Shown one piece after another: positions 11,877 through 26,352 of a stretch of DNA of 64,000 bases (its first letter is position 1; each line of letters opens with the position of its first letter). Source of the DNA: Neocallimastix lanati (nom. inval.) (Eukaryota > Neocallimastigomycota > Neocallimastigomycetes > Neocallimastigales > Neocallimastigaceae); NCBI GenBank assembly GCA_016946835.1, contig JACVTC010000033.1, forward strand, positions 1,284,501-1,348,500, read 5' to 3'. A program made the translations under genes and the position numbers. Under the pieces are notes generated by a model. The model saw only the letters and a program-made list of their open reading frames with translations. It searched no databases and had not been told where the DNA came from.

Positions 11877-11922
11877 AATAATAATTTTAAAATATCATTA
11901 TTTTTCTTTTCATCTTGTATCA
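11877..11922 (-). repeat. 5' LTR of element A, terminal 46 nt
   Basis: Remainder of A's LTR after the insertion of B; ends GTATCA at 11922. In A's sense this is the U3 start. It is followed by AAAA and then element C. Confidence 0.75.
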
Positions 11923-11926
11923 AAAA

Positions 11927-12896
11927 TGTTAAGGTTCGGAGAGAGGGAAAAATAAAAATAAGTATTAATATAAACAACAAAAAAAATAAACAAACAAGAA
12001 AATTAATAAACAAAATAAATTTTTGTTTTATAAATCCTTTATTAAAATTTTATTTAAAAATTACAATATTAATTTACAATATAAAAAATACAATTTTTTT
12101 TACTGTTATTTATATTTTTTTTTTTCTTAAAATAATAGAAATGGTAAAGCCATTTCTTTGTATAATAAAAATTAATTATTAAATATTTTATATTAATTTT
12201 TTATTATTAATATAATTATTATTTAACTTATAATAAATAATACTTATATATTAATCTATTACTAATTATTTATTACTAATCTACTTAATTATATATTTTA
12301 AAAGACAAATTTTTTTATTTTACAGAAGTTAATTCTGTGGTTTAGTAATATTTATTTAATCCTAAAGTTTAATTTTACTAAGTTTAGAAAAATAATATTA
12401 TTTAAATTATTAATATAAAAATTATAATCATTTCATCAAATTTATAATATAATATTTATAATAAAACATATAATAATAATATAATTATTTCCTTTTATGT
12501 TTAATCTTTTATTAGTAATCATTAATACAATTTTTTTAATTTGGAATTTTCCAAAGAAATAATTGATATTGATAAGTTTAATATTAATAAAAGAAATATT
12601 GATAAGATTTTGATAAACTATAAAGAAAATTGATAAAATAAACTATATAATATTGATAAGGATTTTAATAATAATAAAATATAGATAAGAATAATAAAGG
12701 TAGCATAGATAAGGAATTAATTTTAAATATACTTTTTTAAATAGTATAATTTAATTTGTACTAATTAGGAATATAGATTAATTTATTAGAATATAGAAAG
12801 TTCCAAAAGAATAAAGAATCAAATAATTTGTTTAAGGGTTAAATGAATCATTTAAGATGCATAACCAAAAGAACATTATTTGGGCATTCTTTATCA
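11927..12896 (-). repeat. 3' LTR of element C
   Basis: 970 bp, TGTTAAGGTTCGG...CATTCTTTATCA. Followed in plus coordinates by the polypurine tract (sense AGTGGGGGCATCT, 12897-12909), with the pol stop immediately upstream of it in sense. Confidence 0.92.
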
Positions 12897-12919
12897 AGAT
12901 GCCCCCACTAAGACTCAAG

Positions 12920-15900
12920 CTATACAGAAGCTGAGTTAAACTTTACTATATTCTTTAAATGGACATTGCGGTTCATTTGGATTCCAGATTTAGGGTCCAC
13001 AAGAGTTACCGTATTGAATTGTTTCTTTAATACTTGAAGGGGTCCAACAAAATATGGTTCAAGTTTGGTTCTAGAAAAATTTCGGACTAAGACTAAGTCT
13101 CCAGGCCTAATATTTTTAGCTTGATTCATGCTGTTCTTGCTTTCTCTTCTATTGGCCCAATATTTATTCGCATTTTTCACATTTGCAGCGGCTTCTGTTG
13201 TCCATAAGTAGTGGTTAACAAACTTTTCGAGTAAGATCTCATCAGATGACTTGTTTATTCCTATAGTAGGTCTTGCAGCGATATCGAAAGGTTGCTGGTC
13301 TTCTCTTCCATATACCAGCTCGAAACTTGAATGATTAGTGACAGAATTCTTGGTAGTACGAAGGGCCCATAAAGCAGAAGGTAGTACTTCATCCCATTCC
13401 TTGTGCTTTTCACTTAGAAGTCGAAGTAATTTTCCTATCTCTTTGTTTCTATTCTCTGTGAGTCCATTAGTTTCAGGGTGATAAGTGGTACTAAATTTCA
13501 CGTATACATCATAGAGATCGAGGAATATCTTGGTCATATCGGAAGTAAATTGGACACCATTGTCCGTAGTAATCACTTGAGGTACTCCATGGCGTGCAAA
13601 AACATTGATAAGGAATTTTATAACTTCTTTAGAGGTTACATTTTCTGTAGGTTCGGCTTCAACCCACTTGGTGAAATAATCGACTACCACCATAATATAT
13701 TGATTGTTGTTGGAAGTTTTCTCTAAAGGTCCAATTATATCAAGACCAAGGTGAGTAAAGGGTCCTTCCACTTCAGTTGGAATATCTTCTGTTGGTTTTG
13801 GATATGGTTGAGGTTTATTCAATTGGCACTTTTCACATTTAGCTATAATCCTCTTAATGTCGTTTACCATACCATTCCAGTAATAGCTTTTCCTAAGTCG
13901 TTGATAAGTTTTGTGATAACCTTCATGACCGATTTGGTGGGCTTCTAGAATTAGCTTTAATTTTTCGTTAAGATCAGTAACTAATTTTCGGTAGATATTT
14001 CCATCTATGAAATATTCAACACCATCGATTATAGTAAACTTTTCTTCAATAAATTCTTTTACTACTTTAGATAAAAGAGATTCGTCGACTTCTTTTGTAA
14101 TTTTGGTAACTAATACCTTCTTGTCAGTGTCATTCTTCATTCTTGATAGGGCATCTGCAATAACATTCTTTTTACCTGATTCATAGCAGATTTCAACCCC
14201 CAAAAGGTTAGCAGCCATGCACCATCTAGTTTGTCTAGCATTTGTTGGTTCTTTCTTGTTGAACAGTCCGACTAAGGGTTTATGGTCTGTATATATAATA
14301 GTTTTATGAGGATTTCCCATTATATATGATTTGAATTTAGTTAAGCAGTAGAATAAGGCTGTTCCTTCTAAATCAGTTATTCCGTAATTTTTCTCACTTT
14401 TGGTTAGTGTTCGACTCGTATAATGAATTGGGTGTTCTTTGTTAGTTTCTTCATTCTTTTGTAGTAGTACACCACCTACTCCATCATAGGACGCATCAGT
14501 TCTTATAATAAACTCTTTATTGAAAGAAGGGAATTTTAGAATTGGGGCATTCATTAATTTTTCCTTAAGCATTTTAAAGCTTTTCTCTTGTTCATCTTTC
14601 CATTGGTACTTAACACCTTTTCGCAATAACTTACAAAGAGGAGCTGTGATCTGTGCATATTTATCGATAAAAGTTCTGTAGTATCCAATTGCTCCTAAGA
14701 AGGATCGTAATTCATGGAGATCAGTAGGTGCTATCCATTTTTTAATAGCTTCTATTTTGCTATCCAGAGGACTTAAGCCTTTGTCAGATACCTTGTGACC
14801 TAGAACTTCTACTTCAGATTGCATGAAAGAACATTTTTCAATGTTGATCTTGAGTTTATGTTCCTTGAATACGTCTAATACTTTCTTAATGTGATCGAGA
14901 TGTTCTTCAACTGTTTTTGAATAGATCAAAATATCGTCAATGAAGTTAAAAACAAATTCACCAATGTAAGGAAAGAGAATCTTATTCATTTCTCTTTGGA
15001 AGGTAGCAGGAGCTCCAGTTAATCCGAAAGGCATTACCTTGAATTGGTAATTACCAAACTTAGTAGTAAAACTGGTTACTTCAACGCTTTCTTCATCCAT
15101 TAGTATTTGATGGTAACCAGAATAGAGATCCATTGTAGTAAAAATTTTGGCTCCATCTAAGCTATCGAAAATTTCATCAATATTTGGCAAAGAGTAAGAG
15201 TCTTTAATGGTAACATCATTTACTTTTCGGTAGTCGATACACATTCTCCACTTTCCATTATGTTTAGGAACTAAAACTACTGGTGAGGACCACTCTGAAT
15301 ACGACGGTTCAATTAGTTTCTTATTGATCAATTTGGTAAGTTCTTCTTTTAGAATATCAGATTTATATTTGGTTACTCTATAATATTTCTGTTTAATTGG
15401 TTTTACACCAGTTTTTAATCTAATTTTATGTGGTGATAAGTCAGAAGGAGTTAATTCTTCAGATGAGGTGGCTATAATTACTAAATAATCCTCAAGCAGT
15501 TGTATAATTTGTTCTCTGAACATTTTATTAAGGGTGTCAGTGAACTTTTTGTTATGAATATATTCTTTAGGAGGTAAACCTTCTATTTTCTTAAGATCGT
15601 TGTTGTTTTCATCAGGTATTGCTTTTAATACACACATTAATTTTTCTTCTTCATCATAAGTGTTGTTAATTGGAGCTATCACATCAATAAGTCCATTATC
15701 ATTCATATAACAGAGACTATACAATGTTGGATGGATAAATAATTTATAATCTACTAAAGTTTTTAAATTAATAAGAATATCATAGAACGGGTCTTCTTTA
15801 TCAACTACTCTGCATTTAGCTATCATTTCAAAGTTATTAATTTTTAAGGGAATTTGGACAATGTAATCTTCTGAGTATTCTTCATTTTGGGTAGCTAATC

Positions 15901-16804
15901 GAATTCTACCGCAACTAACATCGATAGGTTCATAAGTTGTAGGAAGTTTATCCAAAAATTGCTGTGTTACAATATTAAGGTTACTACAGGAGTCCATTAA
16001 AGCTTTTCCTTTTACTCCATCTACCTCAACGTCTACCATTGCGATATCATCTTCATTAGGTTCTATATTCTTACTCTTATATGTATGATCAATATTATTT
16101 ACTAAGATAGTCGTAGCACAAACATTGTTTACAGCACCAGAAATTTTTGTTTGGTCTTTTTCAAATTTTAAGCCTTGTATGACTTTGGTCTTTACTTTTG
16201 GAGACACATCTAGTAGTTGGGCTAAGGTAATATTACATTTGATGTTATTCAGATCTTCAATAACATCATAAGGTTTTTGATTCGCAATCATTTGAAGAAT
16301 TCTTGGTACTCTTGCAGTTTTGGTTATAGAAGATTTATTATTAATTTTATCATTCACCAATTTTGTTAAAGTTTGTTCTGTTGTATTATCAGGAGTATTA
16401 TTTGAAGTAATATCAATAATATTATTAGTTTCTGATTTGTCAATTTCAATAATTTTAACTTGTCTTTTTGAAGTATTAGTTCGTTCTTTATCACGTAGCT
16501 CTTTTTCTTTTTCCTTATTAATTAAAGGTTGCGTAAGTATTGATGGGTGAATCTGACTCCGAGTTGATTTTTGCTTTGGGTTTTCCATTAGTTCATTTTC
16601 TTTTTTCTTTCTTAATGCAGGTGTTGCAATTGGTCTAGGATTATCTTTAAGACTTCGATGTATTTTCTTTCCTGGACTAGATTCTAGTTTGTCATCTTTT
16701 TTTCGTTTAATTGCAGCGCATAAATAACTTTCATTTTCTTCTAAGTCAGATTTACTTACTTTTTCAGTATGAAATTCTTCTTCATTTTCTGATTCTGATT
16801 CCAT
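12920..16804 (-). CDS. pol: Pol of element C: protease, reverse transcriptase, RNase H, integrase
   Basis: 1294 residues from the first ATG, with the frame open upstream to gag; made by -1 frameshift. The acidic N-terminal extension carries the motif LAQLLDVSPK near 195. The retropepsin motif ALMDSCSNLNIVT near 266 has Cys after D-S. Reverse transcriptase spans about 460-680 with WRMCIDYRKVN near 520 and FIDDILIYS near 625. RNase H has IRTDASYDG near 768 and YTDHKPL near 841. The HHCC finger (HEGYHKTYQRL...CEKCQ) is at about 955-993; the integrase core has LGLDIIGPL near 1021, TTDNGVQF near 1081 and HPETNGLTENR near 1114. There is no chromodomain. Confidence 0.93.
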   Translation of the reverse strand: MESESENEEEFHTEKVSKSDLEENESYLCAAIKRKKDDKLESSPGKKIHRSLKDNPRPIATPALRKKKENELMENPKQKSTRSQIHPSILTQPLINKEKEKELRDKERTNTSKRQVKIIEIDKSETNNIIDITSNNTPDNTTEQTLTKLVNDKINNKSSITKTARVPRILQMIANQKPYDVIEDLNNIKCNITLAQLLDVSPKVKTKVIQGLKFEKDQTKISGAVNNVCATTILVNNIDHTYKSKNIEPNEDDIAMVDVEVDGVKGKALMDSCSNLNIVTQQFLDKLPTTYEPIDVSCGRIRLATQNEEYSEDYIVQIPLKINNFEMIAKCRVVDKEDPFYDILINLKTLVDYKLFIHPTLYSLCYMNDNGLIDVIAPINNTYDEEEKLMCVLKAIPDENNNDLKKIEGLPPKEYIHNKKFTDTLNKMFREQIIQLLEDYLVIIATSSEELTPSDLSPHKIRLKTGVKPIKQKYYRVTKYKSDILKEELTKLINKKLIEPSYSEWSSPVVLVPKHNGKWRMCIDYRKVNDVTIKDSYSLPNIDEIFDSLDGAKIFTTMDLYSGYHQILMDEESVEVTSFTTKFGNYQFKVMPFGLTGAPATFQREMNKILFPYIGEFVFNFIDDILIYSKTVEEHLDHIKKVLDVFKEHKLKINIEKCSFMQSEVEVLGHKVSDKGLSPLDSKIEAIKKWIAPTDLHELRSFLGAIGYYRTFIDKYAQITAPLCKLLRKGVKYQWKDEQEKSFKMLKEKLMNAPILKFPSFNKEFIIRTDASYDGVGGVLLQKNEETNKEHPIHYTSRTLTKSEKNYGITDLEGTALFYCLTKFKSYIMGNPHKTIIYTDHKPLVGLFNKKEPTNARQTRWCMAANLLGVEICYESGKKNVIADALSRMKNDTDKKVLVTKITKEVDESLLSKVVKEFIEEKFTIIDGVEYFIDGNIYRKLVTDLNEKLKLILEAHQIGHEGYHKTYQRLRKSYYWNGMVNDIKRIIAKCEKCQLNKPQPYPKPTEDIPTEVEGPFTHLGLDIIGPLEKTSNNNQYIMVVVDYFTKWVEAEPTENVTSKEVIKFLINVFARHGVPQVITTDNGVQFTSDMTKIFLDLYDVYVKFSTTYHPETNGLTENRNKEIGKLLRLLSEKHKEWDEVLPSALWALRTTKNSVTNHSSFELVYGREDQQPFDIAARPTIGINKSSDEILLEKFVNHYLWTTEAAANVKNANKYWANRRESKNSMNQAKNIRPGDLVLVRNFSRTKLEPYFVGPLQVLKKQFNTVTLVDPKSGIQMNRNVHLKNIVKFNSASV

Positions 16805-16865
16805 ACTTATTACTTCTTGAAGGTGATTTTGTTGTGGTTCTTCTAAGGTTGATTGAAATTTGACT

Positions 16866-16918
16866 GAAGCAATTTTATTGACAATGGGAGTGCTTCTTCT
16901 CCCTTTTAGTGATTTAAA
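16866..16918 (-). promoter_or_regulatory. -1 frameshift signal of element C, possible pseudoknot
   Basis: Heptamer U_UUA_AAU (16912-16918), 8-nt spacer holding the gag stop (16904-16911), hairpin GGGAG/CTCCC with loop AAGAAGCA (16886-16903). GAAGC in the loop can pair with GCTTC at 16866-16870, giving an H-type pseudoknot. K has the same loop and partner sequence. Confidence 0.78.
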
Positions 16919-17844
16919 TTTTTATTTTCGAAATATTCTTGGCGATTTTTATCAACAATCGCTTTAAGCTTAGGACAGTTATTCTGATAATGACCTTTTT
17001 CCGTACAGAAGAAACATGTACTAATAGTTAAGTTTTTCATTCGTTTTGTTAGATCTTCAACATCTGAATCTTTTACTGGCTTTCTTCGTTCTGAGAAAGA
17101 TTTCTGTTTAAATTTCTTTTTATTAAAATTGGAGGGCTTATTATAGTGAGGATAAGTATTTTCGTCTGAATCATAAGCAATTTTAGGAATAAGTCTATCT
17201 ACTTTCTCCGCTATTTCAAAGGCTTTATTGAGAGAAATATTATCCTTAAGGGAAACTCTTTTCCATGCCTCTTTATTATTTTGTAATGAGTCGGCATAGT
17301 CTAATACACTAATTCGTTTTCTTCTTTTAATATCCAACTTGTGGTAAAGAGTTCGGTAGCGTATATTAAAATCTTTCACTTTTTCGTTCCTTTTAATTTT
17401 AAGTGCACGAAGTTCTCTGAGTAGAACATTTTGATCTTCTTTTAGGCCATAGAATTTTTCTAATTCGTCCACAATTTTGTCTAAACTTGGGAAATTATGA
17501 ATATTGTCATCACCGATGTTATTATCTTCGTCATTATCATCATCACTAAAGATATTATCATTTTCCATATCTTGGATGATTTCTCTTATTTCACCGGTAG
17601 AAGTCAAAATACAAGCTATAAATATTGTTTCTGGATCAACCACTTGCTGATATCTGATCCATAATTTTAGTTCAGAGGCCCAGGATTTTATATCTAAGTT
17701 GTCTTTACTAAGTTTTTCTATTCCCTTAAGTTCCTTCTTTAAGTCTTTAAAATTAATTCGACTATTATTTATAGCTACTGGACTGGGAATAGAGGGTGAT
17801 GCACTAGACGAGCCACCACTATCAGAAGAAGAGTTTTCCGACAT
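16906..17844 (-). CDS. gag: Gag of element C with CCHC zinc knuckle
   Basis: 312 residues from the ATG at 17842-17844; the frame is open further upstream to a TTG, but the ATG agrees better with the start of K's Gag. Layout: Ser-rich N-terminus, a helical Gag domain (DLDIKSWASELKLWIRY, then an acidic stretch NIFSDDDNDEDNNIGDD), the conserved basic segment KDFNIRYRTLYHKLDIKRR, and a knuckle CFFCTEKGHYQNNC near residues 276-290. It should assemble the particle and bind RNA. It ends four codons after the slippery site. Confidence 0.9.
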   Translation of the reverse strand: MSENSSSDSGGSSSASPSIPSPVAINNSRINFKDLKKELKGIEKLSKDNLDIKSWASELKLWIRYQQVVDPETIFIACILTSTGEIREIIQDMENDNIFSDDDNDEDNNIGDDNIHNFPSLDKIVDELEKFYGLKEDQNVLLRELRALKIKRNEKVKDFNIRYRTLYHKLDIKRRKRISVLDYADSLQNNKEAWKRVSLKDNISLNKAFEIAEKVDRLIPKIAYDSDENTYPHYNKPSNFNKKKFKQKSFSERRKPVKDSDVEDLTKRMKNLTISTCFFCTEKGHYQNNCPKLKAIVDKNRQEYFENKNLNH

Positions 17845-19176
17845 GTTTGAATTTATTGAAAGAAGTAGTAATGAATCAAGTAGAGTATACAAGGTTAATA
17901 GTTATATTAAAAAAAATATTTTTGTGTTACCAGGTAATAAAGATTTGATTAATAACCTCAATGTATTTTTCTTGAGTAGTAGAGTTTTATTTTTTTATAA
18001 TAAATTAGCCAAAAGTTATCAATTTAATTATTTTGAATAAGTAGTAAACAATGGATTCAACAACCAAATAAATTTAAGATATAAACTAGCGTCAACTTGA
18101 CCACCAAATATATCAATTCGTAGAATAGTTAAGCTCGAATTCCCCTTCGACCCACTTAACGATGAAAATATATTAATAATTTACTAGTTGAGCTCGAATT
18201 CCTCTTCGACCCACTCAACAGAATTTTTTTTTTTTTTTTTTATTTGAATTTACTTAAATTTTTTTTTTTTTTATTTAGAAGCTTATTTTTATAAAAAAAA
18301 ATTAATTTAATATTGTTATTATCAAGTTGAATTACCGACCAAGTTATATTATAAACTACTAGCTTATGGGTCTTTCGTCCGATAATATTCATTCCGTCAC
18401 CTTATTCACGTGATCTATGTTCCGTCACACGCTTCAGGATCTTAATATTACCCCTACTATCCCCCTCTTGACAGCTAGTAAGGCTTGTTTATGCTGAATA
18501 TAACTTGTTTAATTCAATCTTGATAAGAAAAGAATATTTCAATTATCAATATTAAATTAAACAAAGTAGCTTCCTCAAATGTTCTTTTTCAATTCTATTT
18601 AAAATTTTTGGATATTTATTAGAATAAAAATATTATTAATATTATTATTTGTATTATAAAAAAAAAATTTTTTTTTTTTTATTTATTACTCTAAAAAAAA
18701 GTTAAAATTTAAATTATAAAATACTTAAAAAAAAATTAAATTTTATCATTAATTAATTATTTCTTGAACAACGGCATTTCCGGAAATTTTCCGTACTTAA
18801 AACAGAACGTAGAGTGGTAGTATGTAAGTCAACCCAGCTCGCCTATTACGGCTTCATGTGGTGCTTACACCAGGCGCTTCTGCTTACTATTAAACAGAAC
18901 GACCAGAGCTTAAGAATAATTGTCACTACAATTAATTCTTAAGAGTAATTAACCCGAAAACCCTCTACTTCTTGAGTTCTGAGATAAGTACGCTTCTAAA
19001 TCGTACTAACTCCAATGCCCAAGAAAAATAAAAAAAAGATAAAATTTAAAATTTATTCGAAGCTTCACGGATAATATAAATTATCTAACACTTCAAAATA
19101 TAAAAAAAAATTGTTTTTTTAAGAAAAATATATTTATTTTAATATTATTTATATTATCTTATTTTTAATTTTATTC
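17845..19176 (-). other. Structured 5' leader of element C
   Basis: About 1.3 kb between primer site and gag. It is markedly richer in G+C than its surroundings at about 18050-18220, 18350-18490 and 18770-19025. It contains two similar hairpins with paired base changes (18128-18160, 18187-18219) and a 15-bp near-perfect stem CTTAAGAAT...ATTCTTAAG (18909-18943). Segments near 18865-18970 resemble the leader of K. No gene is seen. A role in RNA packaging or dimerisation is plausible but inferred. Confidence 0.65.
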
Positions 19177-19194
19177 TCCCCGATATCTCCACCA
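19177..19194 (-). other. Primer binding site of element C (tRNA type)
   Basis: Plus strand TCCCCGATATCTCCACCA: T-stem CCCGA, acceptor strand TATCTCC, discriminator A and CCA. It is identical to the site of K. Seven nt separate it from the 5' LTR. Confidence 0.85.
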
Positions 19195-19201
19195 AATTTT
19201 A

Positions 19202-20171
19202 TGTTAAGGTTCGGAGAGAGGGAAAAATAAAAATAAGTATTAATATAAACAACAAAAAAAATAAACAAACAAGAAAATTAATAAACAAAATAAATTTTTG
19301 TTTTATAAATCCTTTATTAAAATTTTATTTAAAAATTACAATATTAATTTACAATATAAAAAATACAATTTTTTTTACTGTTATTTATATTTTTTTTTTT
19401 CTTAAAATAATAGAAATGGTAAAGCCATTTCTTTGTATAATAAAAATTAATTATTAAATATTTTATATTAATTTTTTATTATTAATATAATTATTATTTA
19501 ACTTATAATAAATAATACTTATATATTAATCTATTACTAATTATTTATTACTAATCTACTTAATTATATATTTTAAAAGACAAATTTTTTTATTTTACAG
19601 AAGTTAATTCTGTGGTTTAGTAATATTTATTTAATCCTAAAGTTTAATTTTACTAAGTTTAGAAAAATAATATTATTTAAATTATTAATATAAAAATTAT
19701 AATCATTTCATCAAATTTATAATATAATATTTATAATAAAACATATAATAATAATATAATTATTTCCTTTTATGTTTAATCTTTTATTAGTAATCATTAA
19801 TACAATTTTTTTAATTTGGAATTTTCCAAAGAAATAATTGATATTGATAAGTTTAATATTAATAAAAGAAATATTGATAAGATTTTGATAAACTATAAAG
19901 AAAATTGATAAAATAAACTATATAATATTGATAAGGATTTTAATAATAATAAAATATAGATAAGAATAATAAAGGTAGCATAGATAAGGAATTAATTTTA
20001 AATATACTTTTTTAAATAGTATAATTTAATTTGTACTAATTAGGAATATAGATTAATTTATTAGAATATAGAAAGTTCCAAAAGAATAAAGAATCAAATA
20101 ATTTGTTTAAGGGTTAAATGAATCATTTAAGATGCATAACCAAAAGAACATTATTTGGGCATTCTTTATCA
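19202..20171 (-). repeat. 5' LTR of element C
   Basis: 970 bp and identical by eye to 11927-12896. Confidence 0.92.
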
Positions 20172-20769
20172 AAAAATTAGAAATTAGAATGCTGGCATAG
20201 TGGTTAGTCACTATGACCTCAGCCTGAACCACTAGGGTTCGACTCACACCTTTACTAAAATTTTATATCATTTAAATTTTAAAGAATTTTTATACTTCAT
20301 TTCTGTATTTGTTTCTGTATTTGTTTCTGTATAAATTTCTGAAAAAATTAACAAAAGAAATTCTTAGAAATTAATAGAAACAAATCAGATAGAAATTCTA
20401 TTTTAATTTATCTTTTATCATTATTTCTTTTAGATTCTTTTTAACCGAAAATAATCAATTTTTATGAAACTTTTTAATGATTTTATGGTTTTAAATTTTT
20501 ATGGATTTAAATTTTGAAAAACTATAAATAGGAGTGAATTTCGCAGCCAAAAAAAAAAAAAAAATATTCTAAAAATTGTGTTTTTATTAATTATTGAATT
20601 AATTAATAAGTAATTCGAAATATTACAATAATTAATCTTTATAATTAATATTTTTAAATTTCTTAATTAATAAAACTATATTTTAAAAAACCAAATTACT
20701 TATTAATCAAAAAGTGCTTACCTATTGTGTTACACTCTTTAAAACACGGATATTCCAATATTCGTTACA
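20172..20769 (+). repeat. 5' LTR of element D, most of it
   Basis: Matches the right LTR from its run of A onward. It contains tRNA-like A and B boxes (20193-20246), a TATA box CTATAAATA (20522-20530), an A-run, and GTGTTTTTATT (20578-20588), the self-primer sequence. Confidence 0.9.
20193..20246 (+). promoter_or_regulatory. Pol III-type A box and B box in D's left LTR
   Basis: TGGCATAGTGGTTAG (20193-20207) fits the tRNA A-box consensus and GGTTCGACTCA (20236-20246) fits the B box, 43 nt apart start to start. The sequence does not fold into a good tRNA T-arm, so it is tRNA-derived or tRNA-mimicking rather than a tRNA gene. Confidence 0.55.
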
Positions 20770-20779
20770 ATAAAAACAC
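20769..20779 (+). other. Self-primer binding site of element D
   Basis: AATAAAAACAC at the LTR/internal border is perfectly complementary (11 nt) to GTGTTTTTATT at 20578-20588 in the LTR, which lies about 55 nt after the TATA box. No tRNA-type TGG site is present. Confidence 0.65.
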
Positions 20780-25420
<4,641 letters not shown>

Positions 25421-25704
25421 ATATAAATCATTTAATCAAAAATAAATTTTATTTCATCAAAGTACTATTAATCATTCTAACTTATGATTATTTTAAAAAA
25501 AAAAAAAAAAAAAAAAATTATTTTATATTATTCAAAAACATTTATTCTAGATAGTTTTATTTTTATACTTTATTTTTAAAACTTAAAATTCATGTAATTT
25601 TTATTATCCAATGTATTAATTAAATTATCACTCCTATAAGTATTTTAGTTATAGTTTATTATTATAAAAGTTAGAATTAGAAATAGTTTAGATTTAAAGC
25701 AAAA
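25421..25704 (+). other. 3' untranslated region of element D
   Basis: A+T-rich, with an A-run at about 25495-25517. No gene is seen. Confidence 0.6.
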
Positions 25705-25739
25705 GATTCGTCTGGCATCCGAATCCTAGAGGAGGACCA
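25705..25739 (+). other. Conserved hairpin and polypurine tract of element D
   Basis: Hairpin GATTCG...CGAATC (25705-25725) with core TCGTCTGGCATCCGA, followed by CTAGAGGAGGACCA (25726-25739) against the 3' LTR. The same core stands before the polypurine tract of B, G and I. Confidence 0.75.
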
Positions 25740-26352
25740 TGTAACGAATCTTAAAAAATTAGAAATTAGAATGCTGGCATAGTGGTTAGTCACTATGACC
25801 TCAGCCTGAACCACTAGGGTTCGACTCACACCTTTACTAAAATTTTATATCATTTAAATTTTAAAGAATTTTTATACTTCATTTCTGTATTTGTTTCTGT
25901 ATTTGTTTCTGTATAAATTTCTGAAAAAATTAACAAAAGAAATTCTTAGAAATTAATAGAAACAAATCAGATAGAAATTCTATTTTAATTTATCTTTTAT
26001 CATTATTTCTTTTAGATTCTTTTTAACCGAAAATAATCAATTTTTATGAAACTTTTTAATGATTTTATGGTTTTAAATTTTTATGGATTTAAATTTTGAA
26101 AAACTATAAATAGGAGTGAATTTCGCAGCCAAAAAAAAAAAAAAAAATATTCTAAAAATTGTGTTTTTATTAATTATTGAATTAATTAATAAGTAATTCG
26201 AAATATTACAATAATTAATCTTTATAATTAATATTTTTAAATTTCTTAATTAATAAAACTATATTTTAAAAAACCAAATTACTTATTAATCAAAAAGTGC
26301 TTACCTATTGTGTTACACTCTTTAAAACACGGATATTCCAATATTCGTTACA
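25740..26352 (+). repeat. 3' LTR of element D, complete
   Basis: 613 bp, TGTAACGAAT...ATTCGTTACA. Same A/B boxes (25775-25789, 25818-25828) and TATA box as the left copy. Confidence 0.92.

Larger units (their letters stand above)
1..11922 (-). mobile_element. Element A: Ty3/gypsy LTR retrotransposon, left part outside the window, interrupted by B
   Basis: Minus-strand element of the tRNA-primed class. Reading in its own sense (right to left) it has a 5' LTR (4110-4784 plus 11877-11922), a primer binding site, a short leader, gag and the start of pol, which leaves the window at base 1. The LTR ends form a 6-bp inverted repeat, TGATAC...GTATCA. Element B (4785-11871) lies inside the LTR. A is followed at its right end by AAAA and then element C. 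D's left LTR resumes after C without its first bases, so A probably landed in D. Whether A is whole cannot be judged because its 3' half is absent. Confidence 0.85.
11927..20171 (-). mobile_element. Element C: whole-looking Ty3/gypsy element, tRNA-primed class
   Basis: Two 970-bp LTRs (11927-12896, 19202-20171), target duplication AAAA (11923-11926 and 20172-20175), pol, gag, a 1.3-kb structured leader and an 18-nt tRNA-type primer site. No breaks seen and LTRs look identical, so it is very recent. It stands directly against the U3 end of element A. Its closest relative in the window is K: same primer site, similar Gag, Pol and leader. Confidence 0.92.

Noticed and set aside
13478-13948. Antisense frames of 60-180 residues opposite the pol genes
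   Set aside because: They mirror conserved Pol codons on the other strand and show no domain of their own.
19177-19194. Naming the primer tRNAs (sites of A, C, F, J, K)
   Set aside because: The sites look like genuine tRNA 3' ends, but without the tRNA gene set of the genome the amino-acid identity cannot be given.
20193-20246. Functional tRNA gene
   Set aside because: A and B boxes fit, but the T-stem and acceptor stem do not pair. Kept only as pol III-like boxes.
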